From assembly GCA_963575745.1 (NCBI GenBank), contig CAUYUJ010015298.1:37501-101500 (forward strand): a DNA stretch of 64,000 bases, read 5' to 3'. The notes below the pieces were generated by a model. That model made no database searches and was not told the origin of the DNA. It was given only the letters and a program-made list of their open reading frames with translations. This document shows, piece by piece, positions 9,706 to 20,403 of this stretch (position 1 is the first letter of the stretch; each line of letters starts with the position of its first letter). The DNA is from Prorocentrum cordatum. Lineage: Eukaryota; Sar; Dinophyceae; Prorocentrales; Prorocentraceae. The translations under genes were made by a program, and so were the position numbers.

Positions 9706-9740
9706 CAAAAAACAACAAAAGAACAAAACAAACAAACAAT
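9706..9740 (+). other. A-rich remnant after the stop codon, possible decayed poly(A) tail
   Basis: Immediately after TAG the sequence is CAAAAAACAACAAAAGAAC and continues with AAAC units to about 9740, against a GC-rich background. With the SL relict at the 5' end this is what a reverse-transcribed mRNA would leave. No clear target duplication was found. Confidence 0.45.
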
Positions 9741-9784
9741 CAACACGGCTTTGCCAGAATCCGCCTGTCCCCCACGCCTGCTGC

Positions 9785-9965
9785 CTATGGGCAATCTTTG
9801 GGGCCTCTGGAACCTCCACGGGGGCTTTTGCTGGCCTCTTGGGATCTCCTCGGAGCCTTTGAAGGGCATCTTGGGGTCGGGGACCTCAGGGTGTCTCTTC
9901 GGATCACTTCGGGTGTATTTGGGATTTTTTTCGGGGGGTCTCTTGGGAGCTCCTTTGGGCTTGAG
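9785..9965. repeat. CTTGGGG/CCTCTTGGG low-complexity block
   Basis: Loose repeats of TTGGGGCCTCT, CTCTTGGGA and TTCGGGTGT. The same vocabulary recurs at 34.4-35.0 (opposite strand), 36.6-36.85, 37.3-37.85 and 47.0-47.6 kb. Confidence 0.7.
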
Positions 9966-10038
9966 CATCTGTATAATTGCAATATAAAGAAAATCTGGCC
10001 ACTTACATGTAATCTGCATTTTTATAAAGGCGAACCGA

Positions 10039-10088
10039 CGATTTACAGTCTGATTATAAAGAAATCTTTATTATCAGCCTGTAAATCG
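10039..10088. repeat. Near-perfect 24-bp inverted repeat with a 2-nt loop
   Basis: Arm 10039-10062 (CGATTTACAGTCTGATTATA...) is the reverse complement of 10065-10088 apart from two mismatches. The loop is AA. It is an isolated foldback in AT-rich sequence. It could be a remnant of a small inverted-repeat element or a structured RNA. Confidence 0.8.
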
Positions 10089-10133
10089 GAAGTATCTGTA
10101 TAAATCTAAAGGAACCTGCACTATTCTACAGGG

Positions 10134-10965
10134 TTGGAGCGTCGGGGGGGCTCCTCTGGGCACCTCCCCCGGGGCCGGTTTTGTGAGGATGTCTCAAGCG
10201 AGGGCGCCGGTTTGGGATTCGTCACCGGATCCAGCGGATCCAGCGGATCCAGCGGATCTGTCCGGAAACGGTGCCGGAGGCCGCTCTGGGCTCCTCTGGG
10301 CACCTCCCCCGGGGCCGGTTTTGTGAGGATGTCTCAAGCGAGGGCGCCGGTTTGGGATTCGTCACCGGATCCAGCGGACCCAGCGGATCCAGCGGATCTG
10401 TCCGGAAACGGTGCCGGAGGCCGCTCTGGGCTCCTCTGGGCACCTCCCCCGGGGCCGGTTTTGTGAGGATGTCTCAAGCGAGGGCGCCGGTTTGGGATTC
10501 GTCACCGGATCCAGCGGATCCAGCGGATCCGTCCGGAAACGGTGCCGGAGGCCGCTCTGGGCTCCTCTGGGCACCTCCCCCGGGGCCGGTTTTGTGAGGA
10601 TGTCTCAAGCGAGGGCGCCGGTTTGGGATTCGTCACCGGATCCAGCGGATCTGTCCGGAAACGGTGCCGGAGGCCGCTCTGGGCTCCTCTGGGCACCTCC
10701 CCCGGGGCCGGTTTTGTGAGGATGTCTCAAGCGAGGGCGCCGGTTTGGGATTCGTCACCGGATCCAGCGGATCCAGCGGATCCACCGGATCTGTCCGGAA
10801 ACGGTGCCGGAGGCCGCTCTGGGCTCCTCTGGGCACCTCCCCCGGGGCCGGTTTTGTGAGGATGTCTCAAGCGAGGGCGCCGGTTTGGGATTCGTCACCG
10901 GATCCAGCGGATCCAGCGGATCCACCGGATCTGTCCGGAAACGGTGCCGGAGGCCGCTCTGGACT
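10134..10965. repeat. Six-copy minisatellite (122-140 bp) with a nested 9-bp GGATCCAGC VNTR
   Basis: Six copies start near CTCCTCTGGGCACCTCCC (10150, 10291, 10431, 10561, 10683, 10823). Copy lengths differ in steps of 9 bp, set by the number of GGATCCAGC units. Each copy carries GTGAGGATGTCTCAAGCG, the reverse complement of the CGCTTGAGACATCCTCAC motif. Both strands stay open across copies because the steps are multiples of three; no product is inferred. Confidence 0.95.
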
Positions 10966-12085
10966 CGTGCTCTTCGCGCCGGGGGTGAGGATGACGTGAG
11001 TTCCACAGAAACTCCTTCAAACTAAACTGAGTCACGGTGGCGATTGTGTTGCTTACTACTGCCGCACATGTTCAGGGCTAGTAACACCGCACCTACAGCT
11101 GCCACTGGTGCTGCTCCTCCTTCGCGACGGCATCCTCTATTACCATGATTAGCGGTATTCGTTACAGTTATTATGATGTTGTGATTGCAGATTGCCTTGC
11201 AAATGTGAACTAAACCTGAGGCTCCGATTATAACATTCGGGAGCTAACACAGCATGTTTTATTGTCAGCGCCGTTGCTACCACCCGTGCTCCGAGTGGTA
11301 CCACGAAATCGACCATAAGCGACTACATACATTGCCGCCTGCCCGTAGCATGAGTGACACTAGGAGTACGACAACGTCCCACTATTCCTACAATTGGTAG
11401 CCGCTGTCGTATCACTCTCAGTACGACGACGGTTATCAGTTTGATAGCAAGTATGTGCAACCTGGACGCACACGGTCGCCACGCTCTCGCCGTCGTGCTT
11501 GTGCTTGTTAACCCGGTTGCGCTTGTGATTCCGACCGTGGCGAAGGAAATTGTTAATTTCTACGAATTCCGTTTCGACCAGCAGGCCAATCGTTGCACCC
11601 TCGAATTTGGCTTGCCCGTCAGCCCTCGCAGGACTCGAACATGCCGAATCCCTTCCCCAAGACTGACAACTACGCGAGGTTCCTGCCCCTCGTCGCAGAG
11701 AAATGGGACAGGTCCAAGCTTTGCCAAGCAACGGCCGGGTGAAGATGACTATCGGACCATCCTTCGGGTGACGAAGAGTTTAGGGGGGATGGGTGCAGCT
11801 CTCGGTTAGCGATTGGTGCTGGATGGGATTCGCTACCTGACTTGTGACGAAAGTCTTACTCATATGTATATATGTGTATATAGGTATATGGATGGATCTC
11901 GTGATCAACCGATCGACATCATAGTTTACGGATCGGCCTCAACCCAAGCTATTTTGCGAATCATTGGTACCACTACCGATATACCTACCGAGTCTACCGC
12001 TTACCTAATCTACTATATATAGCGGCCTTCCTCTGCCAATGGATTGGTATTACCGTCTGCCGGTCTCAATATGCACTGGTCGACA
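10966..12085. other. Intergenic, possible gene remnant near 11.54-11.81 kb
   Basis: Mostly unique sequence. Around 11641 a short frame (MPNPFPKTDNYARFLPLVAE...) and a shifted frame ending at 11809 (EDDYRTILRVTKSLGG) look weakly coding and may be a decayed exon. A short TATATG run lies near 11865-11890. Nothing firmer is supported. Confidence 0.35.
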
Positions 12086-12089
12086 ATCA

Positions 12090-12735
12090 CGGATCAATTT
12101 CGGGACAACCACGCGACAACCATGTGACAGCCACAGGACTACAGAACGACCACAGGACATTTACAAGACAATTTCTGAAACACCATGGCACAATCACGAG
12201 ACAACCACAGGACAACCACACGACAACCACAGCTCAATTACAGGACAATTTCGGAACACCCACATGACACCGACAGGACAGCCACAGAGCAATTTCGGGA
12301 CAACCACAGGACAACCGCTGGGCAACCTCGAGACAATGACGGGACAATCTTCGGGACAATTTTGAAATCAACCGAGAAACAACCACGGGACAACTATAGG
12401 ACAACCGCGGGACAGCCACGGCACAACCACCCCGGACAACCACAGGACAATTACGGGGGAACCAGGGGTTTCCACGGGACAACCACGGGACAACCACCGA
12501 ACAACCACGGAGTCACCATGGGACAACCAGTGAACAACCACGGGGCAGCCATCGAACAACCACAGGACATCCACTAGATCACCATCGGGACAACCATCGA
12601 GACAACCATCGGGACAACCATCGGGACAACCATCGGGACAGCCATCGAGACAGCTATCTGGACAGCCACCGGGGCAGCCATCGGGACAGGCATCGGGACA
12701 ACCACCAGATTCACTATCTGGACAGCCGCCGGACA
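12090..12735. repeat. GGACAACCAC minisatellite
   Basis: Dozens of 10-12 bp units: GGACAACCAC, GGACAATTTC, then GGGACAACCATC. The minus frame (VVPWLSRGC) is only the repeat translated. Confidence 0.9.
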
Positions 12736-13373
12736 GCCCCGCGCACGCCCCGGGCGGGGCGGGGAAGGTCTTAACTCTGACGTGACACGGGGCCTAGCTA
12801 GCGCAGCAGCGCGCGTTGCTTCGCATCTCGGGCCGGACGAACGGGGGGGATTGGGAAAGGGGGGGGTACGAAATTTGCTGCATGCAACTGGTTTCGGCCT
12901 CACCGAGGGGCCCATTCCTCGATACATAGCCGCCTCCGGCGCCGGGAGGCGCCGGGAAAATCAGCTACGTGAGCTGATTCTCAAACCCCCCCTTTGCTAT
13001 CCCCCCCTTTCGCCCGACCCGAGCATCGCACACTCGACACAAACCGAGCCTGAAACCGATTTCCCGGTTGGGCGCTCCTTTCAATGTCGGTCTCGCCCCC
13101 CAGCCTCTGATATGTAATCTCGGCCCTCCGCTAAGATTTTCACAGTTTCCCTCTCCTGAGTTCTTTGCTACCCTCCATCCCACCAGACCCTCCTCCGTTC
13201 CACCCAGTCCCTTTGAGCAAGGCGCGCCGTTCTCACCATCCCTTCGCGTCCCGCGAGAGCCGCACTACACCGCGAGAGCCGCACTACGCTTGCATTTGAC
13301 TCAAGCCCCCGACCCCCCAAAAAAACAGAGGTGGGCCCCCAGTCGGCTGGCCGTCTCTGACCGCTTCCCACAG

Positions 13374-13695
13374 GTCGTTCAACCCGTTCCGCCTCAAGGC
13401 AAAGCTGGTTCTCGGGATTGACGACAGTGACCCCATCGACCGGGGAAAGACGATGGACTATCAGGACCTGGCGAACTCGCATGCCGCGGGCAGCAGGTAT
13501 AGCTCGGCGGTTGTCCCCTTCTCCGATCCTCCATCATGATTTGCCTCTTCACGCAGGAGGGAGGAACAAGCGAAGCATTTGCAGAGACTTTGGACAATCG
13601 GGCACGCTTCCTCTGCTGGCGATGGGCTCCTTCCACACATTTTTCCCCCGTCCACTGGTGCTAAGAGGGGTAGTAATAGAAGCAAGAAGCGCTAG
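13374..13695 (+). CDS. Last two exons of a spliced gene of unknown function
   Basis: An exon from 13374 (after CCACAG) to 13496 is followed by a 60-nt GT-AG intron (13497-13556) and a terminal exon 13557-13695 ending in TAG. Joining them restores one frame across a split Arg codon: ...DYQDLANSHAAGS-R-REEQAKHLQRLW.... The first exon reads FNPFRLKAKLVLGIDDSDPI. The end is basic (GAKRGSNRSKKR). GCAGG is present at both intron ends. Upstream exons could not be found, because 12.7-13.37 kb is GC-rich without clear frames. No domain is recognised. The case rests on a clean splice and frame continuity. Confidence 0.5.
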
Positions 13696-13699
13696 GCCA

Positions 13700-13843
13700 C
13701 CCCGCGACCTACTCTGGCTACCAGGTAGCCTAGGGTAGGGCCTATCCTAATCCCTAGGCTGACTTCGGGCAGGCTCTACCCCAGGCCACGGGGTAGGCCT
13801 AGTGTAGGCTCGAGGCCTAGGGTTGGCCAAGGGGTGTCGACCA
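13700..13843. repeat. CTAGGGTAGGC array, left part split by the copia insertion
   Basis: Degenerate CCTAGGGTAGGGCCT / GGGGTAGGCCTAG units. The same vocabulary resumes right of the LTR element at 22179-22260, so the retrotransposon landed inside one array. A third block lies at 27.05-27.14 kb. Confidence 0.75.
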
Positions 13844-14128
13844 TGTTAGTGAAGTAAGCGCAGTGGTCGTCACTGATGATGCTGATGTTTCTTCCTTCTA
13901 GAAAGGTCAGGTCGATAGTGGCTATCCGTTGCCGCAGTCCGTGTCGCTTACACTTGCGGAAACACATTTAACATAACAGAGGTGTTTGTTTGAAGCGTGC
14001 CTTGTTTGGAGGTGCGAAGCGCAAAGGCCACATACGGTGGACAAGAGAAAAGAGGACTGAAACGCATGCAGTAGAGATGGAAGCAGAGAGAGGCCAGGGC
14101 ACGGTGAGATGAGTTGATATGTCTAACA
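13844..14128 (-). repeat. 3' LTR of the copia element
   Basis: On the minus strand it starts TGTTAG and ends CTAACA, a perfect 6-bp terminal inverted repeat of TG...CA type. It shares diverged blocks with 21922-22178, for example GAAGTAAGCGCAGTGG, GTTGCCGCAGTCCG and GATGAGTTG at matching relative positions. Length 285 bp. Confidence 0.8.
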
Positions 14129-14205
14129 CGGGCCATACGTCTTCTCAGGTTATCGTCGACACGTGGCGGACGCGCATCACGCCCCGAGTTGCTTCTGACA
14201 GATAG

Positions 14206-15001
14206 TCACGGTCCCGTAGAAAGCTCCAGCGGTGCCTCTAAAGCAGCGTCCTCTCCACCATCACATCCGGGTGAATCCGTAGCTTCGGCGCCAAACGCAC
14301 GGTTGCCTAGCTTCTGGCGCTTGCGACGATTGTGAAGCATCTCGTCAAAAGAACAGTTCCACGAGCATCGCGCCAAACAACCCTCAATCGCGCACTGGAC
14401 CGGGCAGCCTGGCTTGGTCAAATTGTCAGCGGGCATGGCCAGACGTTTTTTGACCCCGCGCAGAGAAACGTCCGAGCGCCGAATAGTATCCTATATATAG
14501 CGTGGTCTTTCTCTCCGCTCCCGCCGCTTCGCAGACCATCGAACATCCTTTCCAGAATTGTGATCAGCATACCGGGGACCTGTTGTACAGCTGCGTCGTA
14601 GCCCCATCTTGAAAGATGGATTCCCTGCAACTCAGACCACAACAATCTCGTCAACCGCAAGTCCTTGTCCACAGCAACCAACACTTGTGGTTCCATATTG
14701 TTGGAGCCAGCTCCTTTTTCCGCAGTATGTAGTTTAAACGATTTCCAAGCCAAAAAAGAAGTTGGTGCCATCTCTTTTTCAGCAAACTTGGTTCCGTCAA
14801 GCCTGTCAGCAAACCTCCAGTCTTGAATCCATCTGGCTGTAGTTTGTCACTGGCGTCGCACCATTGAACGATCCACAACTCCCACAATTTGAAATTAGAG
14901 CCGCAGAACTTGAGCTGCTGACTTGGTGTCTTCTGCATGTCCCTCACCAGATTGCGTACCTCCAGTAAAACTCCGAGCGTCACCTTCTTCACGCTCGACA
15001 A
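14206..15001 (-). pseudogene. copia RNase H domain remnant
   Basis: Minus-strand pieces in different frames follow the copia RNase H pattern: WCDASDKLQPDGFKTGGLL (first acidic residue), MAPTSFLAWKSFKL, VDKDLRLTRLLWSELQGI, and at the end MPADNLTKPG with a Trp/Phe-rich tail (CSWNCSFDEMLHNRRKR). The final LAD-LTK-type motif is the usual C-terminus of the copia polyprotein. Several frameshifts separate the pieces. Confidence 0.7.
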
Positions 15002-15189
15002 TGCTAGACGGGCACCGATTGCGAATTGAGGTGCCGTATGTTACGCTCGCCATTTTTGTTGTGCCCCGAACGCCTCGTAGTAATGACGCTTGTTTGTCCG
15101 TCATATTATCGTGCATTATCTTATTTCGTACACCGTCGATGAACTTGTTTGTGTAGTCTTCGAGGCCGACGGGTGCTCGAATAGTCTTT

Positions 15190-15960
15190 GTATTGTCGGA
15201 CTCGTATACCGTTGAACTCCGATGGTCCCGCTGACCAAATTCCCCATCAGTGCATCATGCGGATGTCATCCCCGGCCTCTAGAAGGCATTGGTTCAGATG
15301 GTATCCCGCGATAATGAAATCATCGACAGGGGCTCCTGTGATGCTGCAAGGTTTCCCGAACTCGTCAGTTGGGGTCTACGAGCGTCGGTCAGTTCCGGGC
15401 TACTTGCACTTGTTCCCCTTCAACTTCTAGTATGTGCCGTCCCTCCACCGAGCTCTCGGCGCGGCCGTGAGTCCGTAGGAGGATGACCAGCCGCAGCAAG
15501 TGCGATGGTTTCTTGTTCTCATCTAGCATGCAGTGTGCCAGCTCCAGTGGCACATTGACGCACAGCTCCTTGGAATTGTCAGTCCCCCTCGTCGGTCTGC
15601 AAGAAAGCTGGTGAGACATCACCACGCTCTAGTTCGAACTTGTGGAGAACGCCCGCCTGAACAACATGTTGCGGGGCATTTACTCGAGCGCAGCCGCGGA
15701 CGTCTCCAAGTTCGTGAGGTTTGGATGTTGGTTTCCCAGAACGACCAGACGAGCCTTTCCTTTCCTGGCACCGCCGTCTTGACATGTTTCACGTTAACGC
15801 CCATCTCATCTTGAGTAACCGACGTGACCGACGTGGTTTGATCTCGAGCAGTTCCTGCTCTTTCGCCCTCTTGATGACATTGGCGACCATCACCTGGTTG
15901 ATCTCCTGGACCATCGCCTTTTCGAACTGTGACTGCTGTCCCTGGCCGAGCCGATTGCAG
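15190..15960 (-). pseudogene. copia reverse transcriptase domain remnant
   Basis: The minus strand gives, in order, ERGDVSPAFLQTDEGD (the conserved AFL block), KELCVNVPLELAH and GAPVDDFIIAGYHL. The catalytic VDD is encoded at 15316-15327, with Val-Asp-Asp-Phe retained. Stops and frame changes between blocks show decay. Confidence 0.75.
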
Positions 15961-16612
15961 CTCGCCTCGGCGGCCTTGCCGTCGCCAGGTCGCTTTGGAA
16001 GCCATAGGGTGCGATCGCGAAGAAGCTCGGAGTAGTTGCCGAAGTCGGTCTCGATCGAGATGACCTCCCGCCGTCTTGTTTCATCTCCTGTGGGCCCGAT
16101 CGTCTCTTCCTGTACTTTGCAGGCCTTGATTGTCCTTTGCTAGGTAGTCCATCTCCTCCAAGCGCGCGCATTTGGCTGGAGGTCCCTCGTCGATCTGCTC
16201 GAGCCGATTGGAAGTTCTCTGCCATCGTGTTGATCTGGAACCGCCAGTTCTGGTTATGCGACGCCGATGTCTTTGTTCTCTAGAGGTAGCGTCGTCTCCG
16301 TCGTCGCCTCCCAGCTCGGTTGCCGAGGTGAAATACAATGCGGCGATGCCTTCGCCATAATTCGCACTCTTCTCGCTGGTGTCCATTTCGGTCGTCCTCC
16401 GCCCGAGTCGCGATCACCTCCCGGCATTGCTATCGTTGGCGCTTCCGTAGACGACGGTGCTGTGTCGGCGTTGGGTCTCGACTGATTCGAGACGGTTGCG
16501 CAGCGCCCTCCTCTTCCGCTGGATTCTCTCGGCCGGCGCAGGGGTTGACCCTCGATGCGCAGGCGCATCCTCGGGTCGCATCGCGGGCGCCCCTTGCAAA
16601 TCCACCACGACT

Positions 16613-17580
16613 TCAGCTATGATTAGCCTCCCGGGCAGATCTCTTGACACGTCCAGGAATTCCGCCTTGCCCAGCATCTGGATGGCCTTTTGGGTGTCGT
16701 TTCTTGCATTTGCCATTTTTCAGAGCTGAAATGACTTCGTTGGTTGCCGCGACGCGACTGCGTCGGATGCGCCCGTGGAAGCGCAGTCCAATGTGCGACC
16801 CAAACCGAACTGTAGAGGTCCCGCCGGCCTGCACGTCAGGGTTATTCTCCGTCCGCCTGTGAAGATTGGCCATCGGCTCGAGAGCCAGTTCTCGTGCAAG
16901 CTCAAACCGAGCTCCTTTCGGTCCTCCATTCTTACCTCGGCAAAGATACAGTGCCCACTGACCGACCATGAACTTCTGAAGCTGTTGCCTAATCGAGCGC
17001 CGCAGCCTTGCAGCGATGCTCTCGCGCTGCTCTTCCAGGACGGACATATTGGCCATCGCGCGGCGCAGCTCAGCGCGTGCGCGAGCGTCTCCATCCAGTC
17101 GACTTGTTTCCTCGGCAAATTAGTTGCCCTCGTTCACCTGGCCGTGTGTCCACTGAACTGGCGTGTAACTTGTTGGTTTGTACATGTTGTCATGTGCCGT
17201 GCATGCTAGTGCCGCGCAGCCGCTGAGCGGTATACCTGGCCGACCCATCGCAATCCTCCGAGCCGTGCGCTTGACCGTCCGCATCAGCACCGCCGCGTCT
17301 GCCGCCAATCCATGGAGCCCCCAGGCGCTCTGCGCGTTCCCGAGGCGTTCCCCCCGCACCATTCCTGGAAAACGTCGTTCACGCAGCCGCCACCAGGGTC
17401 CGAAATTGCGCATTTGCAGTGAAGCTTGTGCTGCCACCAGTCCTCGATGAAACTGCTGAAGACCACGGCGCCCTTCGGCTCTTAGCAGCGCGCGCCATTC
17501 TCGACCGCCATTTCCTTGAAGGCGCCCCTGGCGACGGGCTCGCTTGCCGCGCCCGCGACGAGCATGCCAAACATCTTGTG
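16613..17580 (-). pseudogene. copia integrase core and C-terminal region remnant
   Basis: The minus strand shows FIEDWWQHKLHCKCAISDPG (the DDE-core DPGG aspartate), a decayed PGG-x-x-x-W block in place of PGEAHW, then SYTPVQWTHGQ (typical YTPxQWxxG end of the core). The C-terminal segment KFMVGQWALYLCRGKNGGP resembles the GDWVxxWR module after the core. Frames shift several times. Confidence 0.6.
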
Positions 17581-20403
17581 GTCAGAAAGCTAGAGTTCGA
17601 AACAGTCTATCTTGACGGCCTCCCACAGCTCTTGGGGTAGGCTCAAGGATGCCTTCGCTTTGCCTTCGCTTTACCCTGAACCTTCGACGTTTCGTCGCGC
17701 GCGTCGCACGTCGTCTGGTCGCCGAATTCGCCCATGGCCCCCTCTTACGCGTAGCTCCTTGATCGTATCTTTGGTTTCTCGTGTTTTCTCTTCGTGTGTC
17801 GGCTTCTCCCCATCGTGCTTCGCCTCTTTGGTTGTCCGCCCCACCGCCAAGGTACGGTCCTCGTTGGCCTGGAGCCGCTGTGACCCACGTCTGGCCCAAC
17901 AGATCCTCCCGTCTGAGGTCATTGGCGACGCCCGTGAACATCCTCTTGATCATCGGGCTGGGATCGTACGCCGACCCCGCCACCTGAGCAGTCAACCCTC
18001 CAGGGTGCCGCGGCTGCGATCCTGGGCACAGCGCAGCGACATAGACTCCGCGATGCGTTGATCGGAGGCGAGGATGCCCCAGGCCTTGCTCCGGAGTTGT
18101 CCAGGCTCGTCTCGTAGGCAAGCTTGGCAACCATCGATCCTGAACACGACCAGCTCTCTGATGTGGGCCACCGCGGCCTTAATTTTAAAAACGACGACTT
18201 TTGGAGTTCCCCATTCAGTGCAGCCTCGTCGCCAACGCCAATAGATTTCGCCTCCTCGTAGAGCTGGAAGATCGAGCTTCTTCGCCCCGAGTAGACCGCG
18301 CATGTAGTTCTGCAACTTTGCAGGGTCTCGACGCCACTCGGGGTTGAGGTTCTGCAGCGCCAGGAAGAACGGACACGGCGCCGAAATCCAGGTCTTTTTA
18401 GGTCTCTTCTCCTTGAACCACCTCAAACTTCACTCGGCGTCGCTCTCTCTAGTCAGGCCGTAGCCCTTGGCTGAATGGACCCTCTGCGCGGCGAGCCTCT
18501 CCTGGGGCAGACCCCCGGTGAGCCCGGGTCCTGGCCTGCGGCGCACTTCTGCAGCATCCGTCCTCGGCTGCGCCCCTCGATCAGTCATGGCCCCCATGAG
18601 GTCGTCCATCATCGCCCCCATGGCAAGCGCCCCCGCCGTCGCTATCTTGGAATGCTTGAAGGGCGCGTGCTTCACTCGGTCACCGCCGCCCGAGGTCCCT
18701 GTCGCTGCTCGACCCATCCCCCCAGGCGCATTCGCCAGCCCGCGGGCAGCTGATCCGCTGACGTCTCGCCCGCACTGGCGGCCGAAGACAGCAGATCTTG
18801 ACGACATCCCCGGCGCCTTTGATAGGATTCTCTCCGCAGGGGGTGATTTCCTCGCCGCGATCGTTTTGGTCGCAACCCCCGTAGTAGCATCCACTTGAAT
18901 CTCCGCCTTTGGTTTCGCCTTCCGCTGGCCCTCCTACTTGGTCGTGATGTCGGTCGCCTCCAACTGGGCGAGCTGCGGCTTCTCGTCCGTCACGAGATTG
19001 GACGTCGTGATCACGAACTTCTCCAGCTATTGCTGGATCCTCTCGTCCACGTCGTGGTCCCGACGTTCTCTTCGGGTATTCCCTTGCAGTCGCCGCCGCA
19101 GGTTCCTCGCCACTCGGCCGCATGCCCTCCATCGCCATCTCCCCGATGTCCGCTGGGAGTTGCCCCCGATCGGCCCCTGAGAAATTCTCCTCCAGCGCGC
19201 GCTACATCGGTGGACACAGCGCGCCTCTGGATGGATCGGCGCGCCTCCGCCGGCCTCTCTCTCTGGATGGATCAGCGCGCCTCAGGCTACGCATGCTCCT
19301 CCTCTTCCTCCTCCTCCTCCTCCTCCTTGTTCTCCTCCTCCTCATCCTCCTCCTCATCCTCCTTGTTCTCTTCCGCCTCCTGACATCCGCTCACCTCGCT
19401 GTTCCCATGGCGCGGGGAGCATCGCGCCTTCGGGCCTCGAGGGCCCGCCTCGAGCCGCTGGCCCCCTCGAACTTCGGGACCGCCCTCGCATGGGGCCCCT
19501 GGATACGAAGGCGGCGCCAACCGCTGCAGAACGTTGCTGAGTTGACTGGATCCTCTTGCGAGTCGGCTGGAGCCGAAACGATATCGGAGACGCTGTCGAT
19601 GCCGCGGTTGAACCTGGCGCCCGATGCGGAGCCATTCCCGGGACACGATTCGAATGTGTCAGTGCTTCCGAAGTCCGAAGTCGATCGAACCCAGTGGTGA
19701 TGACGTAGAAGATGTTCTAGTTTTCAAGCCTTCGGCGTGCTCCGAGGCGTTGTTGACATCGGTGCCCCTGACGTCTAGCCACCCGGCTTGCACGTCGCGT
19801 CGGCCTGGGCCGCACAAGGCAGGATGGCTTGCTCAGCTGCGCGAGACCACTTCGAGCTTGGCCTCGTAGGCGAGCCTCTGTGCGAGGCGATGTACCTTTT
19901 TTCTGTTCCTGGCCGCCCGTCGGCCCGCGAGAACCTCGCGCCGCGGGGCACCGTCCCCGGCCACGGGCGGCCGGGGACCCGATGCGCACGACGCCCCAAG
20001 ATGTGCATGACCTCCCGGCATCTCGAGCGACCTCTGCAGAGAGGGGCCCCTTCCAGTCGATCCTGCCGCCCGCCTACAGTCGGGGCGCTGAAGAAGGAAC
20101 CCTTTTCGTTGGGGAGGGGCTCGGTGTTCCGCGATTGCTGCACGGCGTGCCTCGGGTGTTCCTCATGGTTTCGGTGGGAGATCGAAGTTTGACTTATGGA
20201 AAAAAAGGGGGCCTCGTTCCTTAATTTAGGGTTCCTTAGGTCAACGCCCCGACTGTAGGAGATGGGGGATCTCTTGTCGCGGCGGGCTTGCTGGTCGTGC
20301 GTTTCGAGCCAGTCCCTGCCCGCGGGGGCGGGAGCCTCCGCTGCGTCAGGGCAGAGAGAGAGAGAAAAAAAGAGAGACCGATCCACCCCATTGGTGCGAA
20401 CAT

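Noticed and set aside
6641-12735. CRISPR-like arrays
   Set aside because: Repeats are long, contiguous or degenerate minisatellites without unique uniform spacers, and the genome is eukaryotic.
13288-13304. GCATTTGACTCAAGCC resembling an SL
   Set aside because: Several mismatches, no second unit and no start codon nearby; it lies in an intron-like stretch before the 13374 exon.
14128-14150. Polypurine tract next to the copia 3' LTR
   Set aside because: The minus-strand sequence here (CCTGAGAAGACGTATGGCCC) is not convincingly polypurine, probably decayed.
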